A stretch of 64,000 nt of DNA from Lethocerus indicus (lineage: Eukaryota > Arthropoda > Insecta > Hemiptera > Belostomatidae). Of this stretch, positions 22,031 to 34,896 are shown in pieces. The stretch lies in contig JACDQD010000103.1 of the NCBI GenBank assembly GCA_019843655.1, positions 6,882,001 to 6,946,000 on the forward strand, read 5' to 3'. The notes below the pieces were generated by a model. That model made no database searches. It was not told the DNA's origin and was given only the letters and a program-made list of their open reading frames with translations. Each line of letters opens with the position of its first letter. The first letter of the stretch is position 1. The position numbers were made by a program, and so were the translations under genes.

Positions 22031-23146
22031 ACCTGGTTTGTGGTCGGCAAGGGGTTGGAATGCCGTATATTTCGTGTTTCTGTCTCCTCTCGCTGGTTTG
22101 GTCTTTTGTTAGACCAGTTTCGGCTGCTCACCATCTTCAGTAGCGATGTTAGTCACTTTAGATGTCTTTTGGGCATCCTCACTGCACTGTCACTGCCAGT
22201 GACACAGTCTCTCAGGGAGGCGCTAGTTTATCTGTGCAAGTGCACCCAAAGAAATTTAGTTAAGTACATGTCCGCAACACCCTAAGTGGGGCGCTAGTTC
22301 ACCCAACGAACTTTAGTTAAGTGCATGTCCGCACCACCCTCAGGGGGCGCTAGTTTATCGGTGTAAGTGCACTCAACGAACTTTAGTTAAGTACATTTCC
22401 GCACCACCCTCAGTGGGCGCTAGTTTATCGGTGCAAGTGCACTCAACGAACTTTAGTTAAGTACATTTCCGCAACACCCTAAGTGGGGCGCTAGTTCACC
22501 CAACGAACTTTAGTTAAGTACATTTCCGCACCACACTCAGGGGGCGCTAGTTTATCGGTGCATGTGCACTCAACGAACTTTAGTTAAGTACATTTCCGCA
22601 ACACCCTAAGTGGGGCGCTAGTTCACCCAACGAACTTTAGTTAAGTACATTTCCGCACCACACTCAGGGGGCGCTAGTTTATCGGTGCAAGTGCACTCAA
22701 CGAACTTTAGTTAAGTACATGTCCGCAACACCCTAAGTGGGGCGCTAGTTCACCCAACGAACTTTAGTTAAGTACATTTCCGCACCACACTCAGGGGGCG
22801 CTAGTTTATCGGTGCAAGTGTACCCAACGAACTTTAGTTAAGTACATGTCCGCAACACCCTCAGTGGGGCGCTAGTTCACCCAACGAACTTTAGTTAAGT
22901 ACATTTCCGCACCACCCTCAGGGGGCGCTAGTTTATCGGTGCATGTGCACTCAACGAACTTTAGTTAAGTACATTTCCGCACCACCCTCAGGGGGCGCTA
23001 GTTTATCGGTGTAAGTGCACTCAACGAACTTTAGTTAAGTACATTTCCGCACCACCCTCAGGGGGGCGCTAGTTAATCCATATCTAATAATTTTTATTTT
23101 TATAAAAAAAATGTGCTTAACTCTGAAATGTATGTAACTAAAGTTC
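22031..23146. mobile_element. Inverted-repeat element with internal satellite array, copy 2
   Basis: The left arm (22031-22206) begins ACCTGGTTTGTGG and contains TTTCTGTCTCCTCTCGCTGG, TAGACCAGTTTCGGC and ACCATCTTCAGTAGCG, matching copies 1, 3 and 4. A satellite array follows. The right arm is cut short after the inverted partial monomer (TGTGCTTAACTCTGAAATGT, about 23112-23131). Non-coding; it lies between the transporter and MUS81. Confidence 0.72.
22207..23076. repeat. Satellite array with alternating 57- and 70-bp monomers
   Basis: Monomer starts (CGAACTTTAGTTAAG or a variant) fall at 22250, 22307, 22377, 22447, 22504, 22574, 22631, 22701, 22758, 22828, 22885, 22955 and 23025. Spacings are 57,70,70,57,70,57,70,57,70,57,70,70. 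The short unit lacks the TTATCGGTGCAAGTG segment and carries ACACCCTAAGTGGGG in most copies; the long unit has CACCACACTCAGGGGG. This is a ~127-bp higher-order repeat of the same satellite as at 5570-6398. Confidence 0.95.
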
Positions 23147-23560
23147 TTAGTATTATTTTCATAATAATGGAACCACATGATATTGAAAAACACTGGATTT
23201 ATTACTTTTTCTTACATGAGATGTGAGGACTTAAGTTTGTTAGTTATCTCATCTGAACAGTAATATCTTTTATGGAGCCATTGAGTTACAAAAATGTACT
23301 AATTTTAATATCCCTAATTAAAATAACTACACAATATCACAAAGAACTCTGAGCTGAACAGTAGACAATTTGTTGAAAACCTTGAGTGAAAGTTCTATCA
23401 TAGAAACACATGTACAAATGTACTGCATTATTACAGATATGACAAAGATCAAAGCCACATTCCATGTTATTTTAATAAAGCAATGGTAAAACATATATAT
23501 CTATTTTACAAATTTGTGAAACATAAACATTACATTGTATCATTCCCATCATTGCCAACA

Positions 23561-26500
23561 TCAATCAGCAAATTTTCTTTTTGTGTACATTTCATTGAGT
23601 ATGATACTAATTGAGGGTCCAATTCTTCTGCATAATGGACCATATTGCAAGTCAGACAATAACTGAGGCCCTTTCTCCCTGTAGGCTTTAATCAATGCCG
23701 CTGGGGTTGGGTACTTTTGGACAACCGCCCATGCCTTATCCGCTGACATACCATGAAGCTGCACCAATTGTTTCACAAACATCTCTTTTATGCTGAAGTT
23801 CTGAAAGCAACCAAACAATAGAGAAAATGAAACAACAGATTTATAAAAGAAAAATTAAGGGTAAAAGATTTCCATCTTTGAAATATATAATGAAGAATTT
23901 ACACAAAACTTACCCGTGTTTTGCCAATATCTTGACTAAATTCCTTGAAATCCAAAAGTGACATTGTATCACTATGAATATTAAAATCTGATTTAAATTC
24001 TTTTTCCAAAACGGTCAATTTCCTAGTCTAAAACAAAATAGTAGTCATAATTAAACATAATTTATTTTAAAGGTTATTTTCCTTATATATTTTGTCTGTA
24101 CTGAAATTTAATTTACTCTGAATGTATTGGTGAATATAGTTGTAAGAGTGGCCAAATATTTCATGGAATCTTTGTGACCAGACGTGATTTTAACAATGAA
24201 ATTATCAGAAACCTGAAAATGAAGAAATTATTTTAAAATTTATAATAACCAGTCTAGATACACAAATTTTATCCATAAACATTAATTTTAATGGTTCTGG
24301 AAATATCAACAAAAGAAATGTTGAATATTTCTTTGAAAATGTATATAGGTGAATCTAATATTTTTCTGGTCTATGTACTATTTAATTTACCTGTGTATTC
24401 ATAATAGCTTGTAGAAGAGATGAAGCAGGCAAACCGTAATACTCTTTCCCCATTCCTTCAACCAGGTATATCAGATTGGGCAAACCACACTGTTTCAAGC
24501 GAAACTAAAAAATATTTTTAAAATGTGAGCTCCTGAAATATAGATTCATACAGAATAAATCCACAAACTTAATATATTAAGAGTATTCTAAATCCTTTTA
24601 AATCTTTGTGCCAAGTATTTTAATAACTGGAGGATAACTATAATTATCAAAATGTATAGTGGGTTTTAAATCGTTATTACAAAATTATAATTTTATAGCT
24701 GATTCGGAATAATCAGTAGAATTTTGGAAAAAAGAATTAAAGTGTAAAGTGCAAGCAGAAATGGCCACAATTGCTTTTTTGAACATTTATATTTTGAGAT
24801 TTATAATCTTATGCCCCCAAAAAATTCCAAATTAGTTTAAAACCAATTGTGAATAAAGTTGATTGTATTAGTTTTAATGACAATTTATTTTGTTAATCAC
24901 ATATTAATAGTAATAATTTCAATGTGTTAAAAAAACTATACCTTCTGCTCGTGGAATCGGCCATCCCTGATACTTCGAGATAGATCATCCAATCGTTTTC
25001 TCTCCACTATGTAAGGCAATACTAGTTCTCTCTTGCTTTCCTTATGCCTACATATCCAAGCAAAATCTCCAACCTTCAAGTGACGCACTTCAAAATTTAT
25101 TCCTGTAGCTTCCAATTCCTTAACGGTCAAATCATCTTCCTTCCTCAATCCACTGTACAAAAAAAATGTTGAAACAAATTTTCCTCATATCTCACATATA
25201 GTTCTAATATCAATATACTGCCAATTCACCCATTTGTTTCAGCTGTGTCCACAAGGAGATGAATAGTAAAGGAACCCGGAGCAAAAATGTTGGGTATACT
25301 GTCCTGAATTTCACGTTCATCTTTCTTAAAAAATATAAAAGCAACAACCATTAAAACAGCAATAAGAACATATGATATATTATTTCCATTGCAGGATCTC
25401 CTTGTTAACTTTCAATACCACAAAATGAAAACCTTAGTAATTTCTGGGGTTTTTGTCAACTTCTTTCCTCTTTCCTTTACAGGTGATGACACTTTTTGAG
25501 TAGGTACTACAGTGACGGTAGAATGTTTCTCTAGGTCATTATCATCACTATTAATAAGTTTTTCAGACAGCTCCCTTCCTTCTGATGTCAAAGAATATCT
25601 ACAAGACATTTAAATCACTCAAAAACAAAATAAATTACATACTACACTGACTAGGCACAATACTTTACTTTCTAACTGGAAATATATTGAAATGGTGCTG
25701 GCCATTATAATCTAAATATACAATGAGGAATAATAAAATATTTACTAATATAATATTTGTGCTGGTTTATGTAATGTACTTACTTAGCTGGATTACCCGT
25801 TTTCTGTATTAAACCCTTTGTTATGAGTTGAGACATTGTGGACCAAGCATTATAGTAAGTTCCAGGTAAAGTTCTTTTAAATGAAGAATCAGTATAGCTT
25901 TGAGCATCGATTTGTAATTCAGCTTTAGTCATGTAACCTACATATGACAGCGGAAATATATAACTAGAATAAGAAGTATTTGACCAATGATAGAATTGGT
26001 TGATTAATCATGTAGTCCTATTATTTCATGCAAAAAGGAAAATACACTAGACATTTTATCTGAAACTTATTTACCAATATAATCAGGAGATGTCTCTTTT
26101 TTGATAAGAGCAACCAGCAAGGCATAAGCAGCAGATCTGTAACTAGGAACATATTTCCGGCCAGATTTCTCACTACCACCTTTTGGTTTCTGTTAACAAT
26201 ATCAAAGCTGTCAAATAATCCTATTATTATCAAAAGTTGTATAAATGAATATCATATCGATTACATCTTAACTCACAGATGTATTTTCTTTTTTCCTTTT
26301 TCTTACTGGAGATTCATGAACTTGATTATCTAAACTTCGTACCTCTTCAAGAGGTGTACCTATAAAAATATCCTTTGAATTAATTTCATATTAAAATTAA
26401 AACATTAATAAATATTTTGCTTTAGAAAATACAGGAGCCAACTATAGCTACTGCATTTCACTTTTGATAAACACTTGCTGAAAAATGTCCATTATGGTCA

Positions 26501-26978
26501 TTGTTTTCAATATAGTATTCTGATAGAAAATTAATTTTGAGGAGTACTGTGGCCAATGTCAATGTTCTCTCCCTTACAAGATATAATTATTGTCATATTC
26601 TATTTGTGAACAAATTTAAAAAGGGAGGATCATTTACCTTCATTTTTCCTGTATTCGGCCAACTTTCTGTCTAATTTAACACAAAGCTGAGTGTCAAAAT
26701 GTTCTAATATTAAACACTCCTTGCCAGAATTGAGAACAATGGGATATTTCCGCAATGATTCAAGTGCCTAGAAAGAAAACTGTATCGGTCCGTTATTGGT
26801 TTGAGCTTCATTAAAGCCTGAATAAATATGACGGGGGACTTACTTTTTGAAAAGTTGTCTGCAGTCGAGAATTTTGGGCTGCCGCTTCATTCTGCCACTC
26901 TTTCAGCCACTTTTCGAACAGCGGGTTCGGGCACTTAAGTTTGATAGTGGTGCGTTTGGATTCTCCGTTGAGTTCCAT
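23561..26978 (-). CDS. MUS81: MUS81 structure-specific endonuclease catalytic subunit
   Basis: Twelve exons on the minus strand: 26844-26978, 26638-26767, 26277-26359, 26075-26189, 25784-25937, 25433-25598, 25230-25324, 24942-25152, 24391-24504, 24117-24212, 23914-24027, 23561-23800. Phases agree; the product is 550 aa, against 551 for human MUS81. The N-terminal [13 protein letters not shown] helix and HhH region, a winged-helix-like middle ([20 protein letters not shown]) and the XPF-type nuclease domain are in the usual order. The nuclease signature V-ERK-xx-D is VERKRLDD (E343, R344, K345, D348), with GD (321-322) in front. A C-terminal HhH2 region follows. With EME1/MMS4 it cuts branched DNA at stalled forks and recombination intermediates in the nucleus. 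The start at 26978 puts 14 residues before CPNPLF, as in vertebrates; an in-frame Met at 27065 is an alternative. Confidence 0.93.
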
Positions 26979-27874
26979 TAAACGGGACGAAGGGAAATCG
27001 AATAACAAACTTTGGCAACAATCGGCGGTAAATGTTAAACAGGTTATAACAGTCTTGTTTTGCACACCGAAATGAAACTTTCTATTCTTTTCTATTAATA
27101 TTCTCTATAATAATAGAAATTATCCAATAAATTTTCATTATTACAGAATAATAAATAATGATCAATTTTTATTATCCGTTGACAAAGGAATTATGTGCAT
27201 ATATTAATTAACTTAATTATAGTATTTTAGATAATTACACTTTTTGGGGTAAAAGAAATTTAACTTCTGATGTTAAATCTTCAAATTGTTGTCTCAGAAG
27301 ATGTAAGTTAATAGTTTCCTGGAAAAAAGAATAATGTTATTTCTAATTAGATCTTTTATTTTAATATTAAATTATTTTTATTAAAAGGATCGAATGAAGT
27401 TTGCTCTTTATGTATCCTCCTATCGTAATTTTACTTGTTTTATTCTTTATTTTCGTAATTAATAATTTCATTTTTATTCCCAGCGAATTTATGTTGGGTC
27501 GATTGAGTTGTTAGAACTGGAGGATTGACAAATTGTGTTGGCTGCGGTGGACATTTGTAACGGCTTGGAGTGATAAGGAAGAACTGATGGGTTTCAAAAA
27601 TGAGAAGCACTTTATTGACAACAGCGATAATGTAGTGTTAAAAAGTAAATCGAGCCCTTTTATCCATGGTAACTGCAGAATTATTATAAATCTTTTTAAA
27701 TTTGCTTTCATTAAATTTCTTTTATTATGTCCTCTGGTGTAGTCAGGAAGGCCTGTCCTTTGGTTGAACATATTTGGTAACATGCTTCCTATATGCTTTT
27801 CTTTTCGGACAAGTATGTATGATCAGTTTTCCTCAAATTATAATTGCATTTAAATGAAATTTTGGATATATTCG

Positions 27875-27905
<31 letters not shown>

Positions 27906-28037
27906 TCTAATTATTTGCCTATAATCAATTGTTGTGGCAGTGAAATGTCTCATTAATAACCTTTCTTGGTTTCCAAGCTGTACTATAATACTATTTTTGA
28001 AATATTGTTCGTGTACCAATAATAGACTTAATTTTAG
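26979..28037. promoter_or_regulatory. Divergent MUS81 / MOK intergenic region
   Basis: The two genes point away from each other across this gap, so both promoters lie here. It should also contain the short first coding exon of MOK: a codon start ending in phase 1 is required, and 27491-27497 (ATG TTG G) and 27587-27590 (ATG G) are possible. A (TA)n tract lies at 27874-27896. Confidence 0.5.
27874..27896. repeat. (TA)n microsatellite
   Basis: TA dinucleotide run upstream of the MOK kinase exons. Confidence 0.9.
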
Positions 28038-31000
28038 AGTACAAGGTTCAATGTAAGATTGGGGAAGGCTCATTTTCTGAAGTTTTAAAATGTCAAGATC
28101 GACATTCGGGTTCAGTTATTGCGGCCAAGCAATTAAAAAAAACATTTCGCAGGTAATCATAATTCAATTTTAATTTTAAAATTATTAATTAATGCAATTA
28201 TTAATTAATATGTAAAATTATCGGTGATTTTTTTTTACAGTGCCGTCCATGCGTCCGAACTACCAGAACTCGTTGCTATGAGGAAACTCACAGAACATCC
28301 CAATATTCTTCACATGATAGAGGCCCACTTGTAAGACAATTTAATTAATTAATAAGTTTCCGTTCGTTTGAAATTTTCTTAAATTTTAATGGCCATAAAA
28401 ACTGTATTTATAATCGTATAAAAAATCAGTTCATAATTTATTCGCCTTCTTGTTTCAGTGACCCACTTAATGGAAAAGTGACTTTCATATTTGAACTGAT
28501 GGAAATGAGTCTGTACGATCTGATGAAAAACAGAAAAAGGTTTCTTTTACAATTTTCATTAACAAAGTATAAGATCTAAAGAAAAAGTCACAAATTGAAT
28601 CGATGAAAAAATTTAAGTTCTTTTGCCGTGATATTGAGAAACATTTTCCATTGAGGAATTCATTGTTAGCAACTCAATTTGGACAAATAATTAAAACATT
28701 TTTTAATTGTCTACATCGTTTGGCTTACAATTAATTCTATATAATTATAATTAATATGTCTAAAATTATAATTAATGTTTTATCTATAACGTTTACTGAA
28801 ACTGATTTTTGTTCACACGCCTTTTTTCATGTCTTTAAATTAATACTTTGTCAGGTAATTAATATATACCACGCGTTTCGCCGTTCTTGAAATCTTAAAC
28901 CATTCCAAAACGGAGCATAGTAACCGTTAAATTGATGATTTCAGAATTTAATCGCGGCTTATTTGTAAAAACTGGACAAACTGATTTGCAATATATCATT
29001 GCATCACGTGATGTATAATTGCGTGTTGAGCAGTAGGAGCAACGTACGAGGTTTATAGATTAAAAATTGTGAGACATTTTGGAAAACGAAAACACCAAAA
29101 TGTTTGATTTTTATTGTACCATATAGGTTAAATGTACATCGGGATGATATCGTTCCTACCGAACAAAACTGATTAAAGACAGAGCTGAGCAAAGTAAACA
29201 TTGAATATTGGACTTGTGATATAATCTTATGGTATAAACGTAGGGAAAATCGTGAACTAAATACCAATAAATAGATCCCTATTTGAAACAAATTTTTGTT
29301 TTTAATCGAGCTAAAAGTAAATTACAGTTATTCGACAAGTCCAATTGGTGTATTAGCTCAGGTGTAGCGTTCAAGTGAAGTTAGTTTCAGTTAATCTTAA
29401 ATACGGTGGAATTACTAATGGCATAAGATAATAAAAAATATATGACCTATTAATTACTCAAAAAGGATAGTTTTATATTAGTATATTTAGCTAGGTCAGT
29501 ATCGGCGCAAGCCTAGTATATTGTACAATATAGTTTAATACTTTATTTTCTAAACGCTGCGTAACAACCTCGATAAAGCGCATTTCTTCATTTCACTCTT
29601 ATTTTAAGATGCATTCCAGAAGCAAGAGCGAAAAATTATCTATACCAGATCGTAAAAGGGGTAGACCATATTCACCAGCACGGTATTTTTCACAGGGATA
29701 TTAAACCCGAAAATATTCTCGTGAAGGTAAGCTCGCATTTTCTGTTTTAAATTTATCATTTACATTATTTTTTCGGGACGAATAATTTATTGTATTATTT
29801 TGTATCAGTTTTGTCTTTTGTAATCTCAAAATCTGTAGACTGCAACTGAAAATGGAACACCAGAAATTTGGATTCAATTCCACGATATAAAATCCTCGTT
29901 ATTCTTTCGAATTCCTACTATTTTATAATATACGTTTATTTAGTGTTCAGGTACACTGAAATTCCAGAAGCACTTTTTACTGCAATTTTGGTAGTATAGG
30001 ATTTTTTACTAATACACAAGAAATCAAACTGAAACGACCCGCCCATTGCTTTTAAACATAAGGAGCTGGTTGTTACTCAGATAAAGGGGGCTTCTAATCC
30101 CTAATGTTATTCTACTGACTTCGGCTTGTTACAAAAATATACAAATAATAAGTGTACACTGTTTAATGTTGGTTTCTGCGCAGTCAGATATCAAATAACA
30201 TGCCATTTGGTAATGTTCAATTACCAAAACCCTGACACCCGACAAAATTTAAGTTTTAAGCGAGCAGTTTCTACCTTACAGGGAACTTGGGCTCATGGAT
30301 GTGATCTAATTCAAAAACGGCCACGGTTTTAATATTAATAACTGAAATTAAAAGACGGCCCTGTTTTTATTAAAAAAACGGTTTGAACTTCATGTCATAA
30401 CCCGCATATCCAGGGTCCAACCCCCCGCCGCCTCCCTGTCATTCATAATTACTTTTTATAATTTTTCAGGGGGAGCTATTGAAGATTTCCGATTTGGGAT
30501 CGATAAAAGGGATATACACGAAACCGCCATACACTGAGTACATATCAACTCGTTGGTACAGGTCTCCCGAATGCCTTTTGACCACCGGCTTTTACGGGCC
30601 AAAGATGGACGTTTGGGCCATCGGATGTGTGTTTTTTGAACTGCTCACGTAAATATATAATTGCATTCAGTACGAACAAAATAAATCAGTTAGTCGACAG
30701 ACTTTTTTGTGGTCTATAATTGTCTTCTTTTATGCGATTTTCTAATGATTAGATGTTTTAAAGTTATCGTTGTAGGAAGGCAAATTCCTTTTCCTACTTT
30801 TAAACGAGCCCAATTTTAATATATTTTCGACACTATTTGAACGGAAGTCCCACTTTTTCGCAAAATGATATCAAGGATTATTTGAAAAGAACCGACGTTT
30901 CGGAACTGTTTCTAGTTCTGTCATCAGCCTCCGTTTGAAAGCTGTCGGTATATTAGCAAACTAAAAATAGTGTTACCGCTTTATACGGTACCTTTCTTTC

Positions 31001-33629
31001 TTTTACCGGGAAAATATTTTAGAAGGACCAGCTAAAACTCATCCTTTTCGGCCTACGTGTCGCTAGCGCGGAAATATCCGTTGATAGAATTCGTCGATTT
31101 TTTGTTGCCGGCCTCAATATCTAGGTTCAGATTAAAAACGTACAATCCAATCACCTAGCTAGCCTAAGAATGTTTTTACTGGTTTTGAGACAGGCTGAAG
31201 CCTCTGTTCCCCGGTGGCAACGAGCTCGATCAGATAGCGAAGATCAACAACGTGCTGGGGACGCCCAGTTCCAGGCTGCTGTCCAAATTTCGTAAATAGT
31301 AAGTCCAATTGAATAATATTATTGATTGGGGGATTGATTGGAGAAGTGTTGGACTTTGTTTTTCGGTTTCAGCAAGTGTCGCAATGTCGGCGACGTGTGT
31401 TTCACGCCCAAACAGGGGACCGGTCTGAATCCACTCATCCCTCTGATCAGCGAGGCCGGCCGCGACGTCATGAAACAGATGGTTGTCTACGACCCCGAAG
31501 GGCGCACAAACATCAGGAGGCTAATGGAGCACAAATACTTCAACGATTTAAGGTAGTACCTACCGATAACAACGATCACACAGAAAGTGTTCATTGGCAT
31601 TTTAGACGTTTTCCAAACATCTACACCACAACATCTTTTTTGGGTTTCAATGTCATATTTTACTTTTACCGATATGCCTCAGTTGACTGACACATTTGTT
31701 CGCCCGTTGTTTTTTTTTTATATTCGACCTACTGTTTTCTCTCTTGTGTTCGACAGGGAAGCGGAATTAATCAGTAAGAGAATAGGCGAAAGTACGTCCT
31801 CCTGTTTGCAAGTGGGACAAAAGACATGGAGGAATCCGGCTCTCCTCAGCTATCTCACTTCAGAAAGGAGACATAAACCGAAGGTATTCTGTTCTAAGAC
31901 ACCCAGGTTCATTTTAAAAAACTGATCGCTTTTTTATTTTTAATTAAAAATATTTATTTTCTTTTTATTTAATTCTTTACTGGATTTGGGTTCCTTATAA
32001 ATAGGAGTTGAGATACTATTTTTCATATATTTCTTTTATCTTCTGTATATCTCAAATCCAGTAAGTCATGGGTATTAATTTCAGTTGACAATATCTTTAT
32101 ATTCGAGTATCTAAATTTCTTTTAACATCGTTGTAATCTTGTTTTGTTTTTTTTACCGAAATATATGTAATATATAAATTATTACTGTAGTTATCCAATC
32201 TACACTCACCTGAATTCTGTTTATCTAATTTACTCTTTCTAATCTATTGTATAACAAACTTTTTGAACTGTCTAATCATTCGTACAAAAAGCGAAAGCTG
32301 GTGGAAAGGAGGAAAAATGGAGAGAAAATACTCGTACCGATTTTAACTAAAGTAAATAAATCCAAGTCGAACAAAGAGGAAGGAAAAATCAAGGATGAGA
32401 ACAGTAAAATCCACGGGCATGCCAGATTGAAAGAAATAGCGAATGTGCAGAGTGATACACTGGCTGTTACTCTAACTAATAATAGCTTTGAGAAGCGTAG
32501 AGCACAACTTGATGGCTCACAGATAAAATTTAAGGTAATAAATAACATAATTTAATTGTAATATGTAATTATAAATAGGCATAATGATTTGTTTACTATT
32601 GGTTTATTTATGAATTCGTTTATTTTTCCAGTAATAAGTTCTGATTTATTTAAAATTTACATTTAAGAATGCGTAAAATTTAGCTTGTATGTCTATTAAC
32701 TCCCCGGTGGGCCTTATGTAGAGATTGTCCGATACTGTTCCTACGTGCGTTTGTTACCTTCGGTACTATTTTACCCAGAGGAACATGTACTACCCTTTAA
32801 ATGGTTTTTATAAAGTGCTTGAATAATACTAACTTATTTATATAAAGGATTCATCAAATGTTTATACTTAGTATCTACATGAGAAAATAAAGTTCCTTTT
32901 TTATATAAATTCTTCTTCTTTATATAAATTCTTCCTTCTTTATATAAATTTATTGTTTTATATATGATATGCAATAAATGAGGCCAGTGACCTTTTATTA
33001 ACAATACAATACCGACTTTAGGAAGCATATTTTCCCCAAAATAAGTTCAAGAAGAATGAAAATGAAGTGACAAATAAGTTGACAGAAAATGCAAGAGTTT
33101 ATAACTCAACACTAAATCAGAAGTACAAAATCCTTGAAACATCGGCCAGGTACTTTTAATATGTAGCGAACAATAAAAATGCAAGAAGCCTGTATTAAAT
33201 AATGCAGGGGTGAATTTATCTCCAGACGGGCAAGATTCTAATTGTATTTTAATTTACCTAATAATTTTTTCAGAATACTAAATCATGTAAAAATCGTGGC
33301 TGCAGCAAAGGGAAATATCAATTTTCTGATTAGCGAAGATTGCTTTTCACCTGCTATTTTTATGTTTCTGTCTTTTACTAACAGGGTCAAAAGAGAATTG
33401 GGCCAATTAAAGCGGGTCGTGTTGCAGTTCCTTGCCAATACTTTGGGAAAGTAAAATGAAAATGAAGAGCGTGGACATGATGGAAGCCGGTTCGATTCCA
33501 GCTCAAATAGAGACTGCCAGTGACCAGTCTACGATTCCTCGACTTGCCAAGAAACCTTTCGTTCTCGGATATAGAGATACTGGTGTTCGGCGTTCATCTC
33601 TCCTTAAAGCTACTGCTGGTCAAAAGTAG
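28038..33629 (+). CDS. MOK: MOK-type MAPK-related serine/threonine kinase (first exon and C-terminus unresolved)
   Basis: Exons: 28038-28152, 28241-28330, 28459-28539, 29609-29726, 30470-30648, 31194-31298, 31373-31552, 31757-31883, 32292-32534, 33022-33149, then either 33385-33454 or 33428-33629. The frame opens EYKVQCKIGEGSFSEV (glycine loop), followed by AAKQLKK (Lys), HRDIKPEN (catalytic loop), a DLG in place of DFG, TEY in the activation loop (YTEYISTRWYRSPE) and GCVFFELLTLKPLFPG. TEY and the overall match identify MOK (RAGE-1) of the RCK/MAK family; relatives act at cilia. The tail is basic and poorly conserved. The acceptor at 32292 is weak; 32298 is also in frame. The first base of codon one must come from an upstream exon. 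The two last-exon options fit the same donor phase and give roughly 479 or 523 aa. Confidence 0.85.
30841..31140. mobile_element. Fragment of a dispersed repeat in a MOK intron
   Basis: This part of the intron 30649-31193 is richer in GC than its neighbours and contains, on the minus strand, CTGATGA (30921-30927), a potential GAACT/AGTTC hairpin, and GAAACGTC (30894-30901). Such CTGATGA...GAAACGTC segments occur in Penelope-like and related elements. The superfamily cannot be fixed from one copy, and the borders are approximate. Confidence 0.4.
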
Positions 33630-34844
33630 TTTGTAATTTTTAATAAAACGGCCTACATTGTTACCACAATATTAAACTCCTGCCTATTAGACACAGAATA
33701 TTACACTTTCTAGAACATGATATCGGACTATAAGATTATTAATTACTATTTAAAATTGCAATTGTGACATATTGCTGGTTATATAGCACACAACTATTTT
33801 TTATTTTAGAAGGGCCATATTTATTTTATTTTAAAGGTAACCAAGTCTTAAATAATATTTGCATAATGGAGACAATTTGTCATTATCAAATACAATGATT
33901 TATATGTTAATTTCCCTCGAATACTTTAAAAAAAAGGGTAAAAAACTATTATCCTCAAGTTTATCTAATAAACTATGAAACAGTTGAATAATGGCAAATT
34001 TAAATATATGATAAACATTCTTTTATTGATTTGAAAATGTTATATAAAGTCCTCAAAGAGAAAATATATCGTACAAAATTCCTAAAAAAATTACTAATCA
34101 AATTTGTTAGTTTAATATAAGGATCATTTTATGACATAAATTGATATCACATGATTCTACTTTTCACTTTTTGTGGAGCTAAAACCATTTTTCTGTATAC
34201 TGTAATCCTATGTTGCTTATTAATTTATTTTTAATGTAACAAAGGTAAAATTAAAGGGGCTTATTGTTTATTGCATTTTTTATTATTTGGTATTAACATT
34301 TATTTAAATTGTTAACGCATTTTAGATTTGTAATTCACTAATATTTTGGAACATATATTTTGACAATGGTTGTCAATGTAATTACTAGATGTTAAGCAAA
34401 TTTGTTCTCAGGGTAGAATTTTTATTAAGATGAATCAGTTTTTATATTTTACGTTATTTGGATATGGGCTTGTATTTTTTATTTTACTCACCATTATAAT
34501 TTGAGTGTATTGCATGATTGTGGAACTTCCAGCCTTAATCTAATAGAAAGAATAAATAGTATTTTATTTCATCAAAATTGTTTGGAAGTCTAATATTTTG
34601 TAGAATGTGATGAACAGGTGGTCGAAATATCATTAAGCAAGGTTATATTTAAGTTTTGCTAATTTATGTACGGTCTCAACTGGTATATGATAATAAACAT
34701 CACTATGCATTAGATAAATTGTATACTTTCTTTTTCATCTTTACTACTCATTTGAATTGTCATTGAAGTCCTCAAAGAAACCCTGTTACTCTCTCTTGGA
34801 TTTTCTGTTTTTAATGCAAGACATTTTAAATATATTATATACAT

Positions 34845-34896
<52 letters not shown>

